Assembly: GCA_016712225.1 (NCBI GenBank)
Contig: JADJRL010000003.1
Location: 2,679,501-2,743,500 of the forward strand
Source of the DNA: Candidatus Defluviibacterium haderslevense
GTDB lineage: Bacteria; Bacteroidota; Bacteroidia; Chitinophagales; Saprospiraceae
Direction: 5' to 3'
DNA: 64,000 nt
In this document: piece after piece, positions 1 to 8,375 of the stretch
How positions within the stretch are numbered: the stretch's first letter is position 1
Layout of the letters: each line of letters opens with the position of its first letter
Notes under the pieces: generated by a model
The model's database searches: none
What the model was told of the DNA's origin: nothing
What the model saw: only the letters and a program-made list of their open reading frames with translations
Translations under genes and position numbers: made by a program

Positions 1-117
1 GGCAAACAAAGCATACCAGTTCATGCTTCAAGGTTAACCAATGGTATTTATTTCGTAAGGATATTTCTATCAGATGGAAGCACAATGGTTAAACGAGTTG
101 AAATAGTAAATGATTAA
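1..117 (+). CDS. C-terminal tail of a secreted T9SS protein (5' end outside window)
   Basis: The frame is open from the first base and stops at 115-117. The 38 residues contain LTNGIYFVRI followed by a short loop and VKRVEIV, which is the typical last strand pair of a type A sorting domain used by the Bacteroidota type IX secretion system. The rest of the protein lies outside the window, so its catalytic or adhesive role cannot be seen. A hairpin terminator follows about 55 bases later, which supports this as the true gene end. Confidence 0.75.
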   Translation, partial: GKQSIPVHASRLTNGIYFVRIFLSDGSTMVKRVEIVND

Positions 118-172
118 AAACAGTTAGAAAAATTCTAGAAGTGTAAAGCACATTCGTGCATCAAATTCGAAT

Positions 173-212
173 AAATCCTAAGGAAATGAAATGTTTTCTT
201 AGGATTTTTATA
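173..212 (+). terminator. Rho-independent terminator
   Basis: AAATCCTAAG at 173-182 pairs perfectly with CTTAGGATTT at 198-207, and a T/A-rich tail follows. It closes the transcription unit of the upstream T9SS gene. Confidence 0.6.
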
Positions 213-263
213 TTATAATATGGTTTAATTTTCTTTTATTTGCAGCCCATTAAATAAAAATAT

Positions 264-761
264 ATGAACTTAAATCAAACCATATTAGCAGAACTTAAAC
301 AAGAAGCTGCCAGTACAAGAAATCTATTGGCCCTTGTTCCATTTGAAAAATCTGATTTTAAACCACATGAGAAATCCATGTCCTTAGGTCGATTGGCTAG
401 ACACGTAGCAGAAATTAGCGGTTGGTGGAAAGAATGTTTAATTTTAGATGAGCTCGATTTTTCAAAAGGTGATTTTACACCAAAAACTTTGAACTCTACA
501 GAAGAACTATTGGATCTGCACGATAGATTGGTTGAACAGGCAGAAAAAATATTGAATGAAACGCCGGAGTCAGAATTTGAAAAGCCCTGGACGATGCGCA
601 ATGGTGAAATGATCTATTTTACCATGCCAAAAGCTAATGTAGTACGTTCATGGTGTATGAATCATTTGTATCACCACAGAGGACAATTGACGGTTTATTT
701 AAGATTATTGAATGTCCCGTTACCAGCTACCTATGGAACTTCTGCTGATCTGGAACAATAA
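264..761 (+). CDS. DinB/DfsB-family four-helix metal-binding protein
   Basis: This 165-residue protein has the layout of the DinB superfamily, a four-helix bundle that holds a divalent metal through three histidines. The candidate ligands are His47 in the ARHVAEISGWW helix and His134 plus His138 in NHLYHHRGQL, with the standard long spacing between the first and the last pair. Family members include thiol transferases and many stress-induced proteins of unknown substrate, so a precise reaction cannot be assigned. There is no signal peptide, so it should be cytosolic. It stands alone behind a terminator and ahead of an outer-membrane protein gene, so context adds little. The family call is confident and the function is open. 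Confidence 0.85.
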   Translation: MNLNQTILAELKQEAASTRNLLALVPFEKSDFKPHEKSMSLGRLARHVAEISGWWKECLILDELDFSKGDFTPKTLNSTEELLDLHDRLVEQAEKILNETPESEFEKPWTMRNGEMIYFTMPKANVVRSWCMNHLYHHRGQLTVYLRLLNVPLPATYGTSADLEQ

Positions 762-857
762 GCCTAGCAAGTATTGATATATTATTAAGCTTATTAGCAT
801 TTATTAGCTAAGTATTTCCATATTGATGATTATATTTGACCAATTTAAATTTGGAAT

Positions 858-1457
858 ATGAGAATCAAGCATCATGGAATAATATTCTTATTGTTGGTCC
901 CATTCTTGTTGGTTGGCCAAGCTTGGAAGGCTAAACCACTTTCAATAAGTGTATTTAATAATGCCACTTTGTTGCCTCCTGCTTCAATTACTGCTACGTT
1001 CAATCAACCTATACATCCTGGAATTATGCTTGGTTACGAATTTGGATGGAAGGATGGACCAAAATCCAAGTGGTTTCAAAATGCTGGAATTGGTTTTTTT
1101 TATCATCGGTTTCTTTATTCGGCTTTGATTTTAAACACCCAGGCAGGATATCGAAAGAAGATCAAACATTTTTCTGTGGAAGGATTATTGCAAGCTGGTT
1201 ATTTGCATGCTTTTTACTTAACGGATCGGGTTGAATTGCAATCTGATGGAACATATAAAGAAAAGAAAGGAATTGGCAAACCACAATTTATAGCAGGTGC
1301 GGGTATAGGTGTTGGATATGATTTAGGTAAAGAAAATCGAATGCGTCGGATATTTTTAAATTATGATTTCAGATTGCAAATGCCTTTTGTAAAAAGTTAT
1401 GTTCCTATTTTGCCTAATGGAGCTTTGTCCTTGGGAATTCAATTTAATATTCAATAA
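858..1457 (+). CDS. Predicted outer-membrane beta-barrel protein
   Basis: This 199-residue protein starts with a signal peptide (RIKHHG, then a hydrophobic stretch ending near VGQAWKA). The rest alternates aromatic and glycine-rich strands (GLLQAGYLHAFY, FIAGAGIGVGYDLG) and ends in IQFNIQ, which resembles a terminal barrel strand. I recognise no characterised family. The gene sits 14 bases upstream of the serine-hydrolase lipoprotein and is probably co-transcribed with it, so both may serve the cell envelope. The barrel prediction rests on pattern only. Confidence 0.6.
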   Translation: MRIKHHGIIFLLLVPFLLVGQAWKAKPLSISVFNNATLLPPASITATFNQPIHPGIMLGYEFGWKDGPKSKWFQNAGIGFFYHRFLYSALILNTQAGYRKKIKHFSVEGLLQAGYLHAFYLTDRVELQSDGTYKEKKGIGKPQFIAGAGIGVGYDLGKENRMRRIFLNYDFRLQMPFVKSYVPILPNGALSLGIQFNIQ

Positions 1458-1471
1458 AAATATTGCACGCT

Positions 1472-2686
1472 ATGAAACGTCATAACCTGAATGTTCAATT
1501 TGCTTCGATGATGTTGATCATCATTACATGTTTTTCTTGCAGTAAAACGGATATTGACAGACCGGCAACTCTGGATTGTACATTAGAGAAAGAAATCATT
1601 TACAAGACCAATCCCAAAAGTACAATCTATCAATCCATTATTGATAAATATGTGAAACTTGGATTACCAGGTGTCATATTATTAGTAAAAAATGATAGTG
1701 GATTTTATGTAGGTGCTGCTGGAATGGCGGATATCAAGGAAGGTATCAAAATGCAGCCATGTCATATTTCTAAAATTGCGAGTGTAACAAAATTTGAGTT
1801 GGGCGTAGCGATGATGCGACTTCAAGAGAAGGGTATTTTGTCCTTGGATGATCCCATCAGTAAATTTATTTCTAAAGATATATTAAATAAAATATCCAAT
1901 GGCAATGAACCGCTTACCATTCGAAATTTATTGAATCACACGAGCGGCATTTATGATATCATAGATGATCCGGGATTTTATCTTCAGGTCCTGAATCATC
2001 CAACTAAGAAATGGAATGCAGATGATTTGTTAAAGTTTTTATATCATAAAGATGCAGCTTTTAAATTTAATCCTGCAGAAAATTCGGGTTACAGCAACAG
2101 CAATTATACCTTGTTGAGTATGATCATAGAAGCTGCGACACATAAGCCTCATGCGCAGATTATGCATGAAGAATTTATTGATGTACTGGGATTGAAAGAT
2201 ACTTATTATTTTTGGCATGATCCCTTGCCAAGTCAGAAAGTCGCACAAGGCTATTACAATCTGTACAATGATGGGAATTTGATTAATCTAACCCAATGGA
2301 ATACCGGAAGTGGAAATGGTTATGGAGGCATGTATAGTACCGTGTGGGATATGTATTTATTCATTGATGCCTTATTTGTAAAAAAGACATTACTAACTCA
2401 AAAATCATTGGATGAGATGTTGGTTTTTCATCCATTGGTTTCAACTAGAAAATTATTAGGTGTCGCTTGTTTTAAAGATTTTATTGATATCGGAGATCCA
2501 CTGAAAGATTATGCATGGGGTCATAGGGGCAGGGATTTAAGTTACAGTGCGGATCTTTATTATTTTCCGGAACATCATGCGACGATGTCATTAATTGTTA
2601 ATTATGGTACTGATGGAGATACGCCGTTGAGACCAGTTTTTAAAGAAATGCGAGATGAAATTGCGAAGATTATTATTAGTCAATGA
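1472..2686 (+). CDS. Beta-lactamase-fold serine hydrolase lipoprotein (class C / D-Ala-D-Ala carboxypeptidase type)
   Basis: I chose the ATG at 1472 over the in-frame TTG at 1463 because it begins directly with the lipoprotein signal (MKRHN, hydrophobic core, CFSC lipobox). The mature part is a beta-lactamase superfamily hydrolase. The SxxK motif is SVTK at about residues 104-107, followed by the YSN (YxN) motif and, near the C-terminus, WGHRG in the position of the third motif (HxG-like in place of KTG). Such proteins cleave D-amino peptides or esters, and here the enzyme would be anchored in the periplasm. The beta-lactamase fold is clear, but the substrate cannot be deduced. Resistance to beta-lactams should not be assumed. 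Confidence 0.85.
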   Translation: MKRHNLNVQFASMMLIIITCFSCSKTDIDRPATLDCTLEKEIIYKTNPKSTIYQSIIDKYVKLGLPGVILLVKNDSGFYVGAAGMADIKEGIKMQPCHISKIASVTKFELGVAMMRLQEKGILSLDDPISKFISKDILNKISNGNEPLTIRNLLNHTSGIYDIIDDPGFYLQVLNHPTKKWNADDLLKFLYHKDAAFKFNPAENSGYSNSNYTLLSMIIEAATHKPHAQIMHEEFIDVLGLKDTYYFWHDPLPSQKVAQGYYNLYNDGNLINLTQWNTGSGNGYGGMYSTVWDMYLFIDALFVKKTLLTQKSLDEMLVFHPLVSTRKLLGVACFKDFIDIGDPLKDYAWGHRGRDLSYSADLYYFPEHHATMSLIVNYGTDGDTPLRPVFKEMRDEIAKIIISQ

Positions 2687-3246
2687 TTATTAGTATTGAT
2701 TTTGAAAATCATTTTATAATATTAATGTTGATGTATGTGGAAAGGTTAGCTATGAAATTAATATAGCATAGACTAGAGAGTAATTTTTTTAGAATTTCTT
2801 ACATAATAAAATCTGAGTATTCGGAAAAAAATATTTTGGTTGTTTAACTTTTTACTAAAAATTTTATTACCCGTTCTATTTGTAACTTTATGTTCATTTT
2901 TCTTGAAAAAAAAGAACCAAAAATTCAAGGCTGTAAGGTCTAAGCCTAAAATGATTGCATGAAACCTAAATTCAAAAAACTCGCTTTAGGCCATATTTCT
3001 TTTGTTTAGCTTAACACTTGCCCAGTTCGCATTTTTGTTCTTTTTTTGACTTTATGTTGAGCTCATACAGTTTTGAATTTTTGACGGTTTCATTCCATCA
3101 TTTTTTAACGGCTTACCCCTTAAGGCCAGTCAAATTTCTATTTAGTAAATTAGTATAGAATTTTGGTCGAATTTTTTTATTTCATATTCATTTTGGTTGT
3201 TTTGTAATATTAGTATTATCTTACATCAATAATTAAAAATGCTAAA
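2687..3246 (+). other. 560-base intergenic region with a dispersed repeat
   Basis: No credible gene is visible. The first 200 bases are plain AT-rich sequence. The middle carries copy 1 of a dispersed repeat, annotated separately. The last 100 bases should hold the promoter of the beta-helix gene, but I could not fix a promoter box with confidence. Confidence 0.6.
2891..3081 (+). repeat. Dispersed non-coding repeat, family B, copy 1
   Basis: This stretch matches 60118-60336 over nearly its whole length. Shared blocks include GGCTGTAAGGTCTAAGCC, CCTAAATTCAAAAAACTCGC and GAGCTCATACAGTTTTGAAT. It opens with an imperfect palindrome of poly-T, CTTG and poly-A ending in GAACC. Copy 2 has about 30 extra bases after the opening palindrome. 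There is no open frame common to both copies, so the unit looks non-coding. Confidence 0.85.
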
Positions 3247-5088
3247 ATGAAATGTCTATTCTCAATTAGTATCCTAAGTCTATTTTATTTTCTAAATCAA
3301 TATGATGTAATCGCCCAAACTTGCAAGCCTACATTACCTCAAGCATTTGTGAATACGACATACGCCCTTCCATCTGGAAAGACGATAACAGTCAATTCCG
3401 GCGGCAATCTTCAAGCTGCCATCGATCAGGCCAATCTTGGAGATATTATTGAATTGCAAGCAGGAGCAACATTTACAGGTAATTTTATTTTAAGAAAGAA
3501 AACAGGCTCAGGGTGGATATATATTAGATCATCCAAGGAAAGTGCCTTGCCAGCACCGGGAACGCGTATTACGCCTACAGATGCTGTAAATATGGCTAAA
3601 GTGCTTTCTGCAGGTCAAGTGTCAGCATTTGCAACAGTAGCAGGTGCATATAATTATAGATTAATTGGTTTAGAAATTGGATTACCGACAAGTGTCAATG
3701 ATCAATTTACTTTGGTCAGTTTTGGAAGTGGATCGGAAAATAAATTATCCGATTTACCTAATAACCTGATTATTGATCGATGTTATATACATGGGAACAG
3801 CACTGGCAATTTGAAAGTTGGTGTGGCGCTAAATTGTACAAATGGAGCCATTATCGATTCACGCATTGATAATATTCATGCTGAATCGGTGTTATCAACT
3901 TTTGAATCTAAAACGATAACTTGTTTTAATGGAGCGGGTCCCTTAAAAATTGCCAACAATTATTTGGAAGCATCGCATATCAATATATTATTTGGTGGTG
4001 CTGTGAGTGCCATTTCTAATTTGGTACCATCAGATGTAGAAATTAAATGTAATACCATGACCAAGCGTGTGTCTTGGAATCCAGCAGATCCGAGTTTCGG
4101 AGGTAAGACCTGGGGTGTAAAAAATGTATTTGAAATAAAAAGTGGACAGCGAATGTTGTTGGAAGGAAATATTATTGAGAACTGCTGGCCATCAGATCCA
4201 AATGTAGCAGGTGGTCCACAGTTTGGGTGTGCGATATTACTGACTACTCGTGATGAGAACGGTGCTATGCCTTGGGCAACCATTCAGGATATTACGTTTA
4301 GAAACAACATCATCCGACATACCAATTGTGGGGTTTCGTTTTATGGTAGTGAAGGCAAGGGAGAACATAGGATTAAATTCGAAAATAATCTATTCGAAGA
4401 CATTGGTGGCAAGTGGGGTGCGACAGATAAAACCGGAAGATTGTTTCAAGCTACAGCTTTGGATGATTTGTGTTTTGATCATAATACGATGTTGCACACA
4501 GCCAACAATATATTATTTGCCTATGGAACGGTCAGTAATATTATCTTGACCAACAATATTTCTCAATGGTTCGATGGATTTCAAGGAACTACTTTCGGAG
4601 GATGGGAGAAAAATGTTTTTGTAGGAGGTAAGGCTGCAGGTTTTTCTGCAAGTAATTATTTCCCAGCAAATGTATCGAATATTAATTTTGTGAATTTTGC
4701 AAATGGAGATTATCGTCTTGCTTCCAACAGTATTTACAAGAATGTAGGTACTGATGGGAAAGATATTGGTTGTGATATCAATGCTTTGAATGCGGCTATC
4801 AATGCATGTTCTTCCGTGCCAACTAGTAATTCTAATCCCAAATCAGAGAAGCAACAAATATTGATATATCCCAATCCGAATTACGGCATATTTAAAGTTG
4901 ATTTAAATGGTATGAATAATCCAAAACTTAGTGTCTATGATGTTTTTGGAAGAGTGGTGAATGCGCAAATCATTATGGGAGCGGACCAGTGTATTATTAA
5001 TATGGGTGATGCATTAAGAGGGATTTATTTATTGAGGATTGAAGGTGGTCGGAATGGTGTTCAAGTTGGTCATGTTATTGTTGAATAG
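3247..5088 (+). CDS. Secreted right-handed beta-helix protein with T9SS sorting domain
   Basis: The 613-residue protein has a signal peptide ending near VIAQTCKP. Its long central part is of the parallel beta-helix type: repeated short strands with N-rich turns such as NNLIIDRCYIHG, DITFRNNIIRH and FENNLFEDIGG, and an early AAIDQANLGDIIELQAG segment typical of pectate-lyase-like folds. The last 80 residues form a type A T9SS domain (YPNPNYGIFKVDL, then LRGIYLLRIEGG). It is therefore exported across the outer membrane and probably attached to the surface. Such folds bind or cleave polysaccharides, but I see no catalytic signature that settles a lyase or hydrolase role. It appears monocistronic. 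Confidence 0.85.
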   Translation: MKCLFSISILSLFYFLNQYDVIAQTCKPTLPQAFVNTTYALPSGKTITVNSGGNLQAAIDQANLGDIIELQAGATFTGNFILRKKTGSGWIYIRSSKESALPAPGTRITPTDAVNMAKVLSAGQVSAFATVAGAYNYRLIGLEIGLPTSVNDQFTLVSFGSGSENKLSDLPNNLIIDRCYIHGNSTGNLKVGVALNCTNGAIIDSRIDNIHAESVLSTFESKTITCFNGAGPLKIANNYLEASHINILFGGAVSAISNLVPSDVEIKCNTMTKRVSWNPADPSFGGKTWGVKNVFEIKSGQRMLLEGNIIENCWPSDPNVAGGPQFGCAILLTTRDENGAMPWATIQDITFRNNIIRHTNCGVSFYGSEGKGEHRIKFENNLFEDIGGKWGATDKTGRLFQATALDDLCFDHNTMLHTANNILFAYGTVSNIILTNNISQWFDGFQGTTFGGWEKNVFVGGKAAGFSASNYFPANVSNINFVNFANGDYRLASNSIYKNVGTDGKDIGCDINALNAAINACSSVPTSNSNPKSEKQQILIYPNPNYGIFKVDLNGMNNPKLSVYDVFGRVVNAQIIMGADQCIINMGDALRGIYLLRIEGGRNGVQVGHVIVE

Positions 5089-5187
5089 AATTTAACATTT
5101 TTCTAAAGTTGATAATTATGATGATGAGTTTATATTGTGACTGGATAATTAAATTTTATTTAAAATTATTTATCATTCTGAATTAAA

Positions 5188-5790
5188 TTGATGATAAAAT
5201 ATAAAATTCCTTTTGCAATAATTTTAGTAATTATATTTTTTATATCTTGTAACGATAAATCAACAAATGATTATTCAACAGGTATAGCGAAATGTACTAT
5301 GATTAATGAATTAATAAACAAAGGAGACAAAAGTTTAATTCAATTTTATGGTAAACCTTTATGTTTAGTTGGATATCAAATGCCAGAATTTCAAGCACAA
5401 ACTATTTTTGGTAAGTCAATCGATATTAATTATTTTAAAGGAAAAATTACAATATTAAATTTTTGGTTTAGTGGATGTGCACCATGTATTGCTGAGATTC
5501 CTGGATTTAATAAAATTGTTGAAAAATATGGAAGGGAAAAGGTGAATTATTTAGGAATTTGTTTAGACCATGCTAAAGATATTGATACATTTTTACAAAA
5601 ACATACTTGGGCTTTTGAGCAAATAGGAGACGGTGAGAATTTAGTAAAGGACATTTTTAAAATTGAATGGGGATTCCCTACAACATTTATTGTTGATACT
5701 AATGCTATAATTATAGATGCTTTTTCAGGTGGAAGAATTGATAGTTTGGCAATCGAAGAATTGGTAGACAGAATTGAGACAATATTTTAA
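5188..5790 (+). CDS. TlpA/ResA-like thioredoxin-fold lipoprotein
   Basis: This 200-residue protein has a lipobox ending in FFISC at Cys21 and then a redoxin domain. The active site is WFSGCAPC, with Cys97 and Cys100, and the cis-proline loop is WGFPTTFIVD. The order (PEF entry strand, KGKITILNFW strand, CxxC, long helix, GFPT) is that of TlpA-like thiol-disulfide oxidoreductases, which keep periplasmic cysteines reduced, often for cytochrome maturation. The mature protein would be periplasmic and lipid-anchored. No cytochrome gene is adjacent, so the partner is unknown. A second ATG three bases downstream is an equally possible start. Confidence 0.88.
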   Translation: MMIKYKIPFAIILVIIFFISCNDKSTNDYSTGIAKCTMINELINKGDKSLIQFYGKPLCLVGYQMPEFQAQTIFGKSIDINYFKGKITILNFWFSGCAPCIAEIPGFNKIVEKYGREKVNYLGICLDHAKDIDTFLQKHTWAFEQIGDGENLVKDIFKIEWGFPTTFIVDTNAIIIDAFSGGRIDSLAIEELVDRIETIF

Positions 5791-5918
5791 AAAGCACATT
5801 AAAATTATTAGTCAAGAGGCTATTTATTAATTTATTAACCCATTTCTTAATATGGGATCAAACTAGTTAAATAATAGAGTATAATCGCTCTTGTAAGTAT
5901 CCTCTACTCCCCCAGGGA

Positions 5919-5950
5919 TATTCCACGACTATTCCACGACTATTCCACGG
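5919..5950 (+). repeat. 11-base tandem repeat, about three units
   Basis: TATTCCACGAC occurs at 5919-5929 and 5930-5940, followed by TATTCCACGG at 5941-5950. The head-to-tail copies are exact except for the last base or two. The unit length is not a multiple of three and no gene spans it. Confidence 0.9.
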
Positions 5951-6111
5951 ATTATCCTCTCATATTTCATTCCTATGTCTTGTCCTAAAATAGCTATACA
6001 GGTTAATAAATAAATCCTAAAATGACTATGCATCATGTTTAAGCCTAGATTAACAGCCTACCCGGTTGACCTCGTCAGGAACACCTAAATGAACTAGTCG
6101 GACAAGTCCGC

Positions 6112-6255
6112 TTAGATGAACTCGTTGAAAGTGTTCTGATTATTGAAGGGAGGTAAACTTGTCTTAATTACGGAGTCAGGCAGTGGGACTAAAAGGATAT
6201 AATCTTTGTCATTAATATCGAAAAAATCATTACTTGATGGAGGAATATCCCTCAT
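6112..6255 (-). CDS. Possible 47-codon small ORF or gene remnant
   Basis: A reverse-strand frame runs from an ATG at 6253-6255 to a TAA at 6112-6114. It encodes a protein-like sequence (FDINDKDYILLVPLP and SVIKTSLPPFNNQ). It is too short for family assignment and I do not recognise it. The local base composition differs from the flanks, so a relic of a larger gene is as likely as a real small protein. Confidence 0.2.
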   Translation of the reverse strand: MRDIPPSSNDFFDINDKDYILLVPLPDSVIKTSLPPFNNQNTFNEFI

Positions 6256-6443
6256 TTTGATTTATAATCAAAATTCGTTTAGTTAGTTTTCGCTGGGAAG
6301 TCAGAAACTCTAAAATGGATTTAACAGTTGATGTTGCCTGTATAAATCGATTTGAAGGAATTATCTCTATTATATTTATTATCAATTTTGCAACTTTGTT
6401 ATCAAATTTCTAATTATCTTGTGCAAACATACTATTTACAAAA

Positions 6444-7316
6444 TTGAAAGCAGACAAACGGAAGATTGTAAAATTCAGGGCCGGGATTAATGTGAGTTAT
6501 TTTGGAACTATTTTCCTAGTCAGAATAGCTATTCTTTTTTTCTTAATTTTTAATTTTTACACAATAGTTGATGCACAATTCGATGGTCGCTATAAATTTG
6601 AACTTGCTAAAAATAATTTATTATTAAAAGATACTTTAGGAGCTATTTCAAACTTTGACAGTTCTGTCTATTACAATTTTAAGCCATGCCTAAGTGATTT
6701 TAATGAATTTTTTAATTTTGCTACATTAACGAGAGATTCGAACTTAATGAATAAATATATTAATGAATTTTTACTTAACAGTTCAGAAAGTGCACTTTCT
6801 AAATTAAATAATGAAACTCTTTCTCAATATATATATTCACAGCCTATTTTATGTGAAATTTTTGTAAAAAACGCAACTAAGAAAAATACAGAAATCAGAA
6901 AGAATTTTTTAATGTTTTTATTAGCTGATCAATTCATTCGTATATATGATTTTAAAAGTAGTACATTTAAAGATATTACACTAAAAATAAATTTTGAATT
7001 CTTGGATTTATTAAATTTTTGTATAAATAATAAATATAATTTATTTGATTTGGAGCCAGAATTATTTATTTTACTATTTCATGCCTCAAGGGAAAAGATT
7101 CAAGGAAAAGAATTCTTAGCATTGATTTATAAGGCTTTAAGTCAAAATTATATTTCATCTCCAAGTTATGCATTAATTTATGATGAATGGTGTGTGCATC
7201 ATAATCAATCTCCAAAATATGCAGAAGATAATACTATAACTTACTTTCCATTAACGTCATCTAATAGAGTAAAGATTAATGAAAATAGAATTGAAATAGG
7301 CTTAATACCCAAATAA
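6444..7316 (+). CDS. Exported protein of unknown function
   Basis: The 290-residue frame opens with TTG at 6444. An alternative GTG at 6492 would start closer to the hydrophobic signal segment (FGTIFLVRIAILFFLIFNFY) that ends in a plausible VDAQ cleavage site. No ATG lies near either. The mature part is helical in character, with a DTLGAISNFDSSVYYN stretch that looks like a single TPR-type hairpin. I recognise no family. It is strongly AT-rich, like the next three genes, and all share an exported N-terminus, so the group probably entered or evolved together. Confidence 0.55.
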   Translation: MKADKRKIVKFRAGINVSYFGTIFLVRIAILFFLIFNFYTIVDAQFDGRYKFELAKNNLLLKDTLGAISNFDSSVYYNFKPCLSDFNEFFNFATLTRDSNLMNKYINEFLLNSSESALSKLNNETLSQYIYSQPILCEIFVKNATKKNTEIRKNFLMFLLADQFIRIYDFKSSTFKDITLKINFEFLDLLNFCINNKYNLFDLEPELFILLFHASREKIQGKEFLALIYKALSQNYISSPSYALIYDEWCVHHNQSPKYAEDNTITYFPLTSSNRVKINENRIEIGLIPK

Positions 7317-7455
7317 TAATGATACTTATTATATTTCAAAATGAGAATTTTATAGTTAATTCTATATTGCGATATTTGGTTTATTATTAATTATTATTTC
7401 TAAGTATATTTGCTTTGAGCTTTGAATTCCAATTAAATAAGTAATATTATTAAAT

Positions 7456-8232
7456 ATGACACAGAATGAAGTTAAAATTATTTTTCAAATCTATGATTTG
7501 GATAAAAAGATCTTATATTTAATTCTAATTATTTTTTTAATTGTAAATTCAAATTTATTAGGCCAAACCAATTTAATATCAAATTCTGGTTTTGAACCAA
7601 CAAAATTGAAAGCCCCAATCATTAGTCAAGAAAGTTATAATTTTGAAAAATACATTAAGGGCTGGATTCGTAGTCAAACCAATCATATTGTCCCTGCAGT
7701 ATCACATGAGTTTTATCATAAGAGTAACTCTCTAAAGGCTTTATCAGACCAAATTAAGAATAACGGAAAATGTTTTATTGTAATTGAAACATTAGGATTA
7801 TTTTCTGGTGATACATTGCATAGAAAGCGAGGATACCTAATGACAAAGCTTTTGAAGCCAACCGATATAGGTGATTCTATCTCGGTTGAATTTGATATAT
7901 TGATGTCACTAGGTTCTAATCATTTATCAAATGGGATTGAAGTTTATTTTTGTTTGGAAAAGAATGATTTTAAACGAGTTATGCGCGGACAATTAGAGCC
8001 TCAAATTAAGAATCCAAATATAATTGACCATCAAGATTGGAAGACATATACTTTTACTTTTATATCTAAGAGTAAGTATAAATACGTTTGTATAGGTAAG
8101 GGATCAAATGATTTAATTTCAAATTATATCCCATTTAAACCTCAAGATGAGACAACTTGGCTGTCAAATAGAAATAATAAACGCTCTGTTTTTGCAATCG
8201 ATAATTTTAAGGTTATGAATTGGAGTCGATAG
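7456..8232 (+). CDS. Exported protein with a carbohydrate-binding-like N-terminal fold
   Basis: The 258-residue protein has an N-terminal hydrophobic segment ending near LLGQTNL. The mature start, NLISNSGFEPTK, followed by GWIRSQTNHIVPA, resembles the jelly-roll module that precedes OmpA-like domains in Bacteroidota, where a conserved NSGFE-type motif begins the fold. The C-terminal FAIDNFKVMNW matches the usual last strand of such modules. No OmpA peptidoglycan-binding domain follows, so the module stands alone. Function is unknown. Neighbours on both sides are also AT-rich exported proteins. Confidence 0.55.
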   Translation: MTQNEVKIIFQIYDLDKKILYLILIIFLIVNSNLLGQTNLISNSGFEPTKLKAPIISQESYNFEKYIKGWIRSQTNHIVPAVSHEFYHKSNSLKALSDQIKNNGKCFIVIETLGLFSGDTLHRKRGYLMTKLLKPTDIGDSISVEFDILMSLGSNHLSNGIEVYFCLEKNDFKRVMRGQLEPQIKNPNIIDHQDWKTYTFTFISKSKYKYVCIGKGSNDLISNYIPFKPQDETTWLSNRNNKRSVFAIDNFKVMNWSR

Positions 8233-8375
8233 GGTATATTGCTTTTTTATATTCTATCGATACATTAAATGAAGAATATTTCATTTTAAGTTTCTTTGGT
8301 ATCAAATATCTTATTATCTTGCGGTAGAAACTAATTGCAATAAGATAATTTATGCTCTAACTTGATGTTCATAAT

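Larger units (their letters stand above)
5791..6443 (+). other. 650-base intergenic region with tandem repeats, perhaps a decayed gene
   Basis: It holds an 11-base tandem repeat (5919-5950) and a block around 6050-6200 that is visibly more GC-rich than its surroundings. The only open frame worth noting is a 47-codon reverse frame, listed separately. The mixed composition suggests remnants of mobile or foreign DNA at the edge of the AT-rich cluster that follows. Confidence 0.4.

Noticed and set aside
1472..2686. Calling the serine hydrolase an antibiotic-resistance beta-lactamase
   Set aside because: Only the fold motifs are present, with HRG in place of KTG. Lipoprotein relatives of this type are mostly peptidases or esterases, and no resistance context exists.
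2700..2960. Promoter-like poly-T and poly-A tracts as a terminator of the serine-hydrolase gene
   Set aside because: The palindrome belongs to the dispersed repeat that recurs at 60118 and lies more than 200 bases after the stop, so a terminator role is not supported.
6150..6170. A further operator copy at GTCTTAA near 6159
   Set aside because: The left half-site at the eight-base spacing is missing and no gene start is near, so it is likely a chance match.
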